Of a stretch of 64,000 nucleotides of DNA, positions 55,491-64,000 are shown piece after piece. The first letter of the stretch is position 1, and the number at the start of each line of letters is the position of its first letter. The notes beneath the pieces are model-generated. The model had not been told where the DNA came from, searched no databases, and saw nothing but the letters and a program-made list of their open reading frames with translations. The translations under genes and the position numbers were made by a program. Origin of the DNA: Ovis canadensis (lineage: Eukaryota; Chordata; Mammalia; Artiodactyla; Bovidae); NCBI RefSeq assembly GCF_042477335.2, contig NC_091262.1:39715001-39779000 (forward strand), read 5' to 3'.

Positions 55491-55717
55491 GCAGAGAAAG
55501 AAAAAACCGTGTGTTTAAGGGTGGTCACTGCAGCACTCCTGATGTAGTCCAAGTTTCAGCCCTGTGGGTGTCATCCCATCACAGCCCTGTGGAGTCATGC
55601 TTTCCTTAGTGTCTGTTCATAGGAAGCCAGAGTCCCCATTCCATCTTCAAGGTGACACCCAATGTTTCCCCGCTTAATGGACTGACTGATATGAAATGGG
55701 GCTGACTTGTAATATTT

Positions 55718-55927
55718 GTTGTTGTTTAGTTGCTCAGTCATGCTGACTCATTTGTGATGCCATAAACTGTAGCCTGCCAGGCTCCTCTGTCCATGGGATT
55801 TCCCTTCCAGGAATACTGGAATGGGTAGCCATTCCCTTTTCCAGGGGATCTTCCTGACCCAGGGATCAAACACTCATCTCCTGCATTTGCAGGTGGATTC
55901 TTTACCACTGAGCCGCCTGGGAACCCC
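55718..55927 (-). repeat. Bov-tA SINE
   Basis: TTTAGTTGCTCAGTCATGCT to GAGCCGCCTGGGAACCCC. Confidence 0.92.
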
Positions 55928-56764
55928 CACAGAAACAATACAAGAATGCAAAAACCAGATTTAGCACTACAATATTTTACGACAGTAGAAGGTAGCTGGA
56001 GATTCTACATGCTATCAAACGATATGATACATGACCCCTAGGGGAGGAGTATAATTACTGGGAGGAGGCGTGGATTAATCAGCTGCTTCTCTGTGTAGTC
56101 AGGCTGAAGGATTCTGAGTTCCCTGGTCCCTCTTAATGACTGTATTAGGCCAGAGGACACCCCTTTTCTTGGAGCAGTGAGCACAACAGAACCTAGTGAG
56201 GTCACCCTGTTCTTGGTGCAGAAGGGAGGAGAGAGAGTGGACCAAACGTCATAAGAAGCCTGAGAGGCATCAGTGACTGACACTGATCCCCTCTCCCAGA
56301 TAGTTACAGTTTGAAAGTTGGTTCAGAAGCTCTCGCTGGGCCATGCCTACGATCTGCTGGCAGGAAGAGCATCCGGGGCTCCATGCAGGTTCCTCTCCCT
56401 CTGTTCCTCCAGCCCTGCTGGTCATCCTTCCCTGTCCTGCTGTGTCTTGGGAGGAGGAAGACCTCCATGGATGACGTCACCCAGGCGCCCGCCCTCTGGC
56501 TTCTGCCTGGGCTTTGGTCAAGGGGGCACAGGCTGAGGGTGGAATGTAAGAGGAGAAAGAAGGCAGGGGCACCCACGCCCCTCACTCCTTCCCTGCTGGG
56601 CTAGGGTTTGGGTGGCTCTGTGCCAGCATCTCCCTGCCTACCTGTGGCTCAATAACATTTGCTTGTTTCTGGTTCCACTGTTCCTTCCCTAAGCAAGAGC
56701 TGCCAGTGGCTTCTCGTGGTCATCAACCCTGAACTAGCCACCATCCTTTCTCTCTCTCTTTTAT
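55928..56764. other. Intergenic; nothing recognised
   Basis: Overlapping 97- and 93-codon open frames on opposite strands near 56304-56604 show no motif or family resemblance. Confidence 0.5.
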
Positions 56765-57125
56765 TTATATTTTCAACATTTTTTATTGAAAAATAGTTGG
56801 TTTACCAGGTTGTGTTTAATTTCTGCTGTATAGCAAAGTGACTGTTACACATATACATGTGTGTGTATATATATATTGTTTTTCATCCTGATTTATTACA
56901 ATCTACTGAGTATAGTTCCCTGTGCTATACAGTAGGACCTTTTTGCTTATCCATCCTATAGATTTTAGTTTGCACCTGCTAATCCCAAACTCCCAGCTCT
57001 TCCCTCCCCTATTCTCTCTCCCACAAGAGAGATTCTTGGCAACCACAAGCCTGTTCTCTATGTCTGCAAGTCTGTTTCTGTTTTGTAGATATGTTCATTT
57101 GTGTTGCATTTTTAAACCCTGCCTA
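56765..57125 (-). repeat. Artiodactyl L1 3' end
   Basis: TTTTATTGAAAAATAGTTGG, TTTCTGCTGTATAGCAAAGT, GAGTATAGTTCCCTGTGCTA, TGCAAGTCTGTTTCTGTTTT. Confidence 0.85.
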
Positions 57126-57427
57126 CATTTTCGAAAATAGTCCCTAAATTAGACCCTCTTCAATCAATCAAACCCTCTTCAGTTGCTTCCTGACTAATAA
57201 AGCCATTGGTACCAGGAGTGGCGTCAGGAAACAGGCTCTGAAAATAACATGCTGGAACTGGGTTTCTTGCATATTAGATGACCACAGAGTAACCTCCTGA
57301 CTGGGGGGGGGGCAGGACATAAATATTCTATATTGTGTAATGCTATCAGTTATTGGCGTATTATCAGTGTTGGCATAGGATGGAGTGCAGGTTGAGAGTA
57401 AAACACTAGGAGAAGAGTTATTGGTGG

Positions 57428-57612
57428 GACTTCCCTAGTGGTCCCCTGGCTAAGGCTCTGTGCTCCAAATGCAGGGAGCCCACGTTCGATCCCTGGTCAG
57501 GAAACCAGATCACACAAGCCACAACTAAAGATTCCACACGCCACAGTGAAGACTGAAGACCCCGTGTGCAGCAATAAGACCTGGCACAGCTAAATAGATG
57601 AACAAATATTCT
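57428..57612 (+). repeat. CHR-type SINE, CAACTAA-tail subfamily
   Basis: GGACTTCCCTAGTGGTCCCC, CGTTCGATCCCTGGTCAGGA, ACAACTAAAGATTCCACACG. Confidence 0.9.
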
Positions 57613-57944
57613 TTGAAAAATCACTGGCCCTTAGTTGCTAGGGGAATAGTGATGATTACACGGATTCTAGGATGGGTGGGCTGCTCTTGATTGCCCTGAA
57701 GAGTTTGCAGAAAGAGGAAGATAAACTCCAAGTCTTGAATTCATGACTGGAGTGTCAGATGGAGAAGCAGAAGGCATGCATGCAGTGGTAAAGTGACTTT
57801 CCTCGGCTGTAGGACAGACGAAGGTCTGGCTTGCAGAGCTGCGGTGCCAGGGAACCGTGCAATGCCAGGTAATTGTGTGTGTCAATAAAGTCTCTTAGCT
57901 GAGGCAAGGACCTTGAAACTTGTTAAAAATGCAAATTATAGGAC

Positions 57945-58035
57945 TTCTATTTTGCTGTACAGCAGAAATGAACACAACATAGCAAATCAACTATACTTTA
58001 AAAAGTAAACAACCCCCCCCAAAAAAATTTATAGT
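57945..58035 (+). repeat. Artiodactyl L1 3' terminus
   Basis: TTTTGCTGTACAGCAGAAAT, CACAACATAGCAAATCAACT, then A/C-rich tail. Confidence 0.75.
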
Positions 58036-58344
58036 ACTTTGTTTAACAAATTAAAGGACAGACAACAAGATCCACTGAATTAAACACTCTGGGGTTGGAG
58101 TCCAGAAACTGTGTTAGAACAAACTTTCCAAGTGATTTTGATGCACGCTAAAGTTTGAGAACCACTGTACCAGAAAGTACTTTCTGCTGCATCCCGATCA
58201 ATAAAGATAATAAAAAGAGTCACCTTCGTCAGGCAGGAGGTGGTGGCACACCTTAATTGTATTCCCTCCAGGGTTTGCCCGCTCTTCTTTGTTGTATTGT
58301 GTGGGACCCCGATCATCTTGTCAACCCACTGCGCCTCACGAATG

Positions 58345-58503
58345 GCTGCTATACTGATGCTTGTGCTCAGTCGTGCTGTGCTGATGACATGGTGCTAACT
58401 GCCTCTGCTGAGTGGAGTGCACATGGGCGTGCCAGAAGGTGAGAGCAAACCCCTATGGACTGGCAGGAGGATTCTTTACCACGGAGCCCCCTGGGAAGCT
58501 CAT
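58345..58503 (-). repeat. Highly degenerate Bov-tA
   Basis: Only the ends are recognisable: GTGCTCAGTCGTGCTGTGCT and GGATTCTTTACCACGGAGCC..CTGGGAAGCTC. Confidence 0.55.
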
Positions 58504-59211
58504 CTCCAATGTATACTAACGATAATTAAAATGAACAAGTGAATATATCTCTTACTTCTTAAAATGAAAATTTTCGTTCCAAATAAAATTCGCTTATGCT
58601 GCTTCCATGGGGAAATGATTTGTTCGCACAGATCCTGCTGTCTCTTAAAGCCCACTCCCTGGAGCAATCTTTCAGGCCACATTCAACACTAGCCCTTCTG
58701 ATCTGAATAGAAGATCTCCTTTCGGGTTTCTCATGACTTGGCTTCAAGTGTGTGCTCTAGTTTAACATGGAAAGTCTTCAGCAGCCATGTGTCTGTCTTT
58801 CTCTCCACCCCCCGTTTGAAGGCAGGGACCCCCAGGCACCTCTCTTCTCTGTTCTGGTGCAGAGGGGGTGCTCAGTGGCCGGGCAGTAAGGATGGCAGCC
58901 CTGTCTCTAGTTTCTGCCATCACCCTGTGTCTGGAAGACTCGATGGGTAGCAGGCACCGCCAAGGTCAGTGTGGGGCCTCTGCATGTGCCCTCCATATTG
59001 CAGAAATTTCTTGGGTTCCAGCGGCTGGGGGCATGTTGGGATATCCCCTCTTAGGTGAGAAACCTGGCTTCCTTGTGCCATCCACTATGAAGAAAGAGGC
59101 TCAGTGGTTTATGAACCTCTTTGGGGTTTTGAGCAATGTGTAGCATCTTCGTGTGTACCACTCTGCTGCATGTACTGGGTGCATCCTAAGGTTGCTATGT
59201 TTTCTTATAAT
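58504..59211. other. Intergenic; nothing recognised
   Basis: No repeat family recognised. A 91-codon open frame at 58868-59143 has no family signature. Confidence 0.5.
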
Positions 59212-59400
59212 TTAATTTTTATTTTTTGGCTGGAGGATAATTGCTTTGCAATGTTATATTGGTTTCTGCTGTACAACGTGAATCAGTCCTAACTATATAT
59301 GTGTGTGTATATATATATTATATTCATATATATATATATATCCTCCCTCTTGAGCCTCCCTCCCACCCCCCACCCCACGCTGAGATCATCCTGTAGGCAT
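59212..59400 (-). repeat. Artiodactyl L1 3' end with (TA)n
   Basis: GGAGGATAATTGCTTTGCAA, GGTTTCTGCTGTACAACGTG, then an AT dinucleotide stretch at about 59296-59342. Confidence 0.8.
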
Positions 59401-59604
59401 CTGGGTCTCCTCATCTTGCATTAGTTGGCAGAGAAGGGGACCACTGAGCTGTTCAGGGCAATTTATTCCAGCATCTGAGGGGAAATGGGGACAATGTAAC
59501 ACAATGGGGATGAGGAAGACTGGCTGTAGAACCCAGGGCTTCACTGGAGATTCTCTAGTTACTTCTCATCCCATATCCCTATTCTGTAGGTCTAGGCTGG
59601 GGGC

Positions 59605-59945
59605 ATGAATTTATTTACTATCTTGGGGAATGAGGTAATTAATTAGCTATCTGGAGGCATGCATTTATTTAATATCTGGAGGCATGAATTCATTTACTTA
59701 TTATCTGGGGGATTAATTAATTAATTAGTTAATTATCTGGGGGCATGGATTTATTTATTTGCTATCTGGAGAGAAGAATTTATTTATTTATTATCTGGAG
59801 GCACAAATTCATTTATTTATTATCTAGGGGCTTGATTTTATTTATTTATTTATTATCTAGAGACAGGAATTTATTTATTATTTGGGGCTTGAATTTATTA
59901 TCTAGAGGCATTAATTAATCAATTATCTAGGGGGGCATGGATTTA
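59605..59945. repeat. Composite minisatellite
   Basis: About 13 tandem units of 20-33 bp, each of the form (G)GGGCATGAATT + variable TTTA/TTAA repeats + TATCT. Units differ mainly in the number of internal TTTA or TTAA tetranucleotides. The array runs straight into the reversed tail of the CHR SINE at 59938. Confidence 0.92.
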
Positions 59946-60067
59946 TTTACTTATTTATGGTCGAGCTGTGCAGCACATGGGATCTTAGTTCCCAAACCAG
60001 GGCTCGAACCCAAACCCCCTGCATTGGAAGCTCAGAGTCTTAACCTCTGGACCACCAGAGAAGTCCC
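59938..60067 (-). repeat. CHR-type SINE abutting the minisatellite
   Basis: TTTATTTACTTATTTATGGT, GGATCTTAGTTCCCAAACCA, ending GACCACCAGAGAAGTCCC. Confidence 0.9.
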
Positions 60068-60880
60068 AGTGCTGGTTAGTTTCCATTTGCTCCGTTTCAC
60101 TAATATATATGAACCCTGTCACCCAGAGTTCCCTGTTCTTTTGCTTCTGTTGTTTTTGGCTGCTGGGACAGGAGACTAGAGGGCAGAGGGTGAGAATCTT
60201 ATTCTTTTCCCACCAAGCTGCACTTTGATTGGCTGCCTGTAGCCATGGCTTTGGTTGGGGGGGAGTCCTCTTCCAGTAGCTTCTGGGGACAACCTCTCCT
60301 CCTTTTTTCTGGATAAAGTGGTGATGGACTTGCACTGTGGATCATCCATGGGTATTTTGTCCCCTTCTTTTGTTTCCCTTGACTCTGACAACCTCTAAAT
60401 ATTCCATCATTAAACTGTCTTCATGGAATGCTTTGGGGGTACATCTCTCTCCTGCTAGGATTCTGAGTGATACAGGTCCCCAAGACAAACTCCTCAGCAT
60501 GGAGGAAGTATCTTAGCCAGCAATGACCAAGGACCTATGGATTCAGGGCTGACATAGCTGAGGCTGTCTGTCCTTTTGGACACAGCCAGCCTGGTGTACT
60601 GTTTGGACGGAATGACTGGGTATGTGAACGTGGACCAGGGAGCTCGGCTCAAGTGCCTCTCAGCAGACTGGGCCATAAGCAAAGAGGGCACTGCAGGCTG
60701 TCCTCCTTCACACACGCAGGACTGTGGATGTGGAAACACACTTGTGGACACGCCAGGCTTTGAAATCTCCCCACCTGATGTTTCGAAGCAGAACCAGCTC
60801 CTTTTGGATTGGGTTAGCCTCAAATTCTGTGGCAGTTTTACAGGAGAGGGAGTCATGGGTGTTTCAATTCCATAAGAAGG
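60068..60880. other. Intergenic; unassigned
   Basis: No repeat family confidently assigned. A 99-codon plus-strand frame at 60576-60875 (Cys-rich centre, THTQDCGCGN) has no family match that I know; probably chance. Confidence 0.45.
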
Positions 60881-60998
60881 GACTTCCCTGGTGGACCTGT
60901 GGCTAAAACTCTGCACATCCAGTGCAGTGGGGAAGGTTCCATCCCTGATCCTGCTTGCAGCATGGCATGGCCACCCCCATTGCTGCTAAAAAAAAGAG
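60881..60998 (+). repeat. CHR-type SINE
   Basis: GGGACTTCCCTGGTGGACCT, GGTTCCATCCCTGATCC, AAAAAAAAGAG tail. Confidence 0.87.
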
Positions 60999-61259
60999 TA
61001 GCAATTCAATAAGAACATGTAGATATTTGAGCAACTAACTGGAAAAAACGAAACAGAGTTGATGGAAATTGATAGACCAGGCGGGTAAAACTAGTGTCCT
61101 CTTAGTCATACCAGCCTGTCTGAGCATTCTCAGGGCTCATGTTTCTGCTAGGGACCGTCACTGGTTTCTTGCTTCTGCTGTTTTTCTCTACATCACCCTA
61201 GCGTGACATCCCTTTCCAGATAACATTCCTTCACATCACCCACTTCCCAGATATCTTTT

Positions 61260-61700
61260 TCCCCAGATGTCTTTATTCCCCCACAAACACCACAGCCACA
61301 AGGTGGATTGTGTATCAGACTTTATTGAAAGTTTGCGGTAACAGGAAGGGACTGGAGCAGAGCACAGAACAGGCAACAACTTAAAATCAACCACCAAACA
61401 CTACTGTCTGGAGACCCCATCACCTATACCCTGCAAGGGGACTTTTTCTCTGATCATATTTTGCCTTAAATCCTGGGTTGAGGTCAACACCTCTTTCTCT
61501 CTGATGCTTTTCATTTTCTCTCTGCCAGCTTCCAGTCTTCAAAAATTCTCTCCATTTCTTTTGCTGAACAGTTTACCTCTCCATCCCAAGCCCTAACTTC
61601 ATCTCAGCCAGCTACAAACTGGCTAAGATGCTCTGATGACAAAGGACCATCTCCTCCATCCTTTAGCAGCTAAAGCAACAACAAAAGCTTGACTTTTCAG
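61260..61700 (-). mobile_element. Possible LTR-like 3' end
   Basis: Read on the minus strand, CTTTCAATAAAGTCTGATAC (about 61311-61330) is followed by a short GT-rich stretch, the layout of an LTR R/U5 junction. No paired copy or coding region is visible, and the boundaries are a guess. Confidence 0.3.
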
Positions 61701-62345
61701 TTGGGTTTTCCCTTATTATGATCAAATATTTAGATGGCTTTCCTTCCTCCATGTGTCTCTAAGGTGCAGCAGCTGTCATTTAAAATTTATTATCCACCAT
61801 CTTGAGTAAGCCCCAGGGTTCATCATATCTGTCTTAAGCTTTCTTTCTTTATTTTTATTTTGCAACATGTATACTAGGGAAAAATGAAAGCAATCCAAAT
61901 ACTTAACAACAGGATTCTGGATAACTATGCACGTGCACGAGATGGTACGGTTTATAGCCACTAACATGATAAACAGAAGACTGTAGCAGGAACATGCTTG
62001 TGGAGAAATGTTATGAGATACTGATGAAAATGTTGTAATAGAAGGCTTTTATGAAAAAATATATTTTGCATGTGGACAAATATGAGAAGGGAACACAAGG
62101 ACATACAATGGAAATCACTACTATCTGGAGGCTTAGAATAGGAGTGATTTTGAAATTTTCCATCTTTTGCTGAAATGTTATTATTTCCCTTTGCCACCAA
62201 AAAAGTCACAAGAGATAGGGTGGGAAATATTAGCAACTCTAGGAGTGAGAAAGAAATAAGTGAGACCAGAGGACCCCCAGGGCAGTGCTTCTCAAACTAA
62301 TTGATCATATCCTTCTCTAAAAACATATTGAAGCATTTAATTAAT
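61701..62345. other. AT-rich intergenic, perhaps L1-derived
   Basis: Segments such as AAAGCAATCCAAATACTTAA and GGATAACTATGCACGTGCAC suggest an old L1 3' UTR in sense orientation, too diverged to be sure. Confidence 0.4.
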
Positions 62346-62550
62346 GTGTGTGCATGCTCAGTCACGTCCGACTTTTTGTGACCCCCTGGAGTGTAGCCTG
62401 CGAGGCTCCTCTGTCCATGGGATTCTCCAGGCAAGAACACTAGAGTGGGTTGCCATTTCCCCTTCCAGGGGATCTTCCCAATTCAGGGAAAGAACTTGAG
62501 TTTCCTGCATTGGCAGGAGGATGCTTTGCCACTGTGCCACCTGGGAAGCT
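62346..62550 (-). repeat. Bov-tA SINE
   Basis: GCATGCTCAGTCACGTCCGA to GTGCCACCTGGGAAGCTC. Confidence 0.92.
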
Positions 62551-63585
62551 CACGTTTGTGCATAGAAATCACTCAGTGGATCTTGCTAAGAGATTTCTGG
62601 GCCCCACCTGCAGAGCTTAGAGTTCTGGAGGTCTGGAGTGGGGGTCCATGATTTTGGATTTCTAGCAAGTTCCTCATTGTTGCAGGTGCTATTTGTCCTT
62701 CATCAGGGTTTGAGTACTACAGCCCTCAGGCACCTGTTGTTCATTCCTTAGAGCTCTAAAATATCTCGAAGTGAGGTCTTCAAGACCTCTGGTTCCTCAG
62801 GATCTTTGCCGATTGGGAGTTGGTTCTGATTGGCACTGTAAATCCATGCTGATGAGCTTTGCACAGAAGTGCTTGGTGTCTCTGAGGTAGGCTGCGGAGT
62901 GAAGGCTGCTGCTGGGCCTGAGGCAATGCACAGGGTCCTTGCTCTAGATTGTTCCCTCAGACGGAGCCTCCAATGCATTTCAGTCCACTGCCTTTGCCAG
63001 CTGTCCCTTACTGCATCCCACACAGTGGAGGGTGGCATGGGGAACAGCTGGAAATGCCCTGGAATGCCACCTGAACAGCGGTGCCCTTGTTCACTTTCAA
63101 GGTGGTCGCCTAGTGGTGATGGTGCTTTGGAAAGCTATTTCCCAGGTGAGCCGGGATGGGGTGGTACTGATGGCGGGGATGCGGGTGATGGGAAGGGAGC
63201 CTTGAGCTTCTTCCCAGCTGCAGGGCACTTCTGAGGCAGATGGCAGGAATGCCTTAGAGGCATAAAATAAATACCTTCAGAATCATGGGGTGTTCAGGTG
63301 GTCTCATTTACCTTTATATTGTGTTTGCAGGATTACTGATGACAATGATGATTACGTAAATTAGTAGACACCATATTCCTTGAGGTGAGGTGCTGGGTGG
63401 GAGAGGTTGCTGTGAACGTTCCTCTGACCAGGTCCTGGCTGGGAGGTCTGGCCTTTCAGAAGGGCCCTGGCAACTGAGGAAAACCCAGGGTTCCAGGTTC
63501 CTCTGAGATAGGGGAACCCAGACCCCTCATTCTCCCAGTTCAGACCCCTGGCTTCTCCTGGGGGTGGTAAAAATCAAGAAAAGAC
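62551..63585. other. Intergenic; nothing recognised
   Basis: No repeat seen. Overlapping 96-codon (minus) and 121-codon (plus) frames at 62748-63234 show no known motif. Confidence 0.45.
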
Positions 63586-63765
63586 ATGAATGTTTGCCCA
63601 TGTTCTCTCATTTCGTCCTCACAACAACCTTGCGAGGTAGATGTTATTCCCTCATTTTACAGATGAGGAAATTAGGGATCAGAGAGGCTGAGTTATTTGG
63701 GATCACAGGGCAAGAAAGTAGAGGAGCTGGGACTCGGGACCAGGTTTGTGGACTCTGGTCCAGTA
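63586..63765 (+). repeat. MIR element
   Basis: TTTCGTCCTCACAACAACCT, GCGAGGTAGATGTTATTCCC, TTTTACAGATGAGGAAATTA, GGGACTCGGGACCAGG: the best-preserved MIR in the window. Confidence 0.82.
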
Positions 63766-64000
63766 TTCTTGCTGCAAGGTCGTAGATTTAGGTGATGGAG
63801 TGTGAGGGGGGTGAGAAGGGTGGGAAAAGAGGGAAAGGAGTCATTATAATCAACAACTTATTCCTTGTCTCCCCCCACGGCACATTTACATTCCAAGCAC
63901 TCCCCCTCCTGCCCTTTCATTCACATGAGGCTTACACAAAACAAAAGGGCAAGGTTTTTCCTCCTCCTTTATACAACGAGGGAGGGAGGTGCAGAGAGGT

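Noticed and set aside
59605-59945. CRISPR-like array
   Set aside because: Units are contiguous and imperfect with no unique spacers; this is a eukaryotic minisatellite next to a SINE tail.
60576-60875. 99-codon Cys-containing frame
   Set aside because: No start context, no family resemblance and no conserved spacing of Cys residues. Probably chance.
62748-63234. Overlapping 96- and 121-codon frames as a small gene
   Set aside because: No motif, no splice context and no homology that I recognise; insufficient support.
51515-64000. CTXND1 or the start of ARNT2, the next genes in human synteny
   Set aside because: I looked for a cortexin-like short frame and for a bHLH-PAS first exon and saw neither. 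They probably lie beyond the window.

Overview
The window is nuclear DNA from a ruminant, almost certainly a bovid (cattle, sheep, goat or a close relative). The evidence is nine BovB (RTE-type LINE) pieces, more than twenty Bov-tA / BovA / Bov-A2 SINEs, many CHR-type tRNA-derived SINEs, old L1 and MIR copies, and two clearly recognisable genes in the same order and orientation as on human chromosome 15q25. I cannot separate cattle from sheep or goat by eye.

Layout. At 1-7230 lie the last three coding exons and the 3' UTR of ZFAND6 (plus strand); the A20 zinc-finger half of the gene is outside the window. From 7230 to 18640 is an intergenic spacer built largely of repeats: an L1 split by a BovB, further L1 3' ends, SINEs, two LTR remnants and a 74-nt pure pyrimidine tract. 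At 18640-19420 is a CpG island with a tandem array of GC boxes, the FAH promoter. FAH runs from 19227 to about 51510 with 14 coding exons. I placed every exon by reading frame and GT/AG sites; they sum to exactly 1260 nt (419 codons plus stop), and the intron phases join cleanly. The introns carry most of the SINEs and six BovB pieces, including an oppositely oriented pair of about 1.3 kb copies in intron 13. From 51510 to 64000 is intergenic sequence with SINEs, L1 3' ends, an LTR related to the upstream one, and a composite minisatellite at 59605-59945. No further protein-coding gene was recognised there.

The two genes are not functionally linked as far as the sequence shows. ZFAND6 is a ubiquitin/TRAF-associated AN1 zinc-finger protein. 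FAH is the last enzyme of tyrosine breakdown. Their adjacency is conserved synteny. Most open frames other than the exons are translations of SINE or BovB sequence.

I found no undescribed gene system. The observations most worth checking are structural: the GC-box array, the inverted BovB pair, two SINE pairs bracketed by direct repeats of about 50 bp (far longer than a normal target-site duplication), the minisatellite abutting a SINE tail, and related LTRs on both sides of FAH. Repeat boundaries are estimates of about 10 bp; exon boundaries are exact readings of the sequence.
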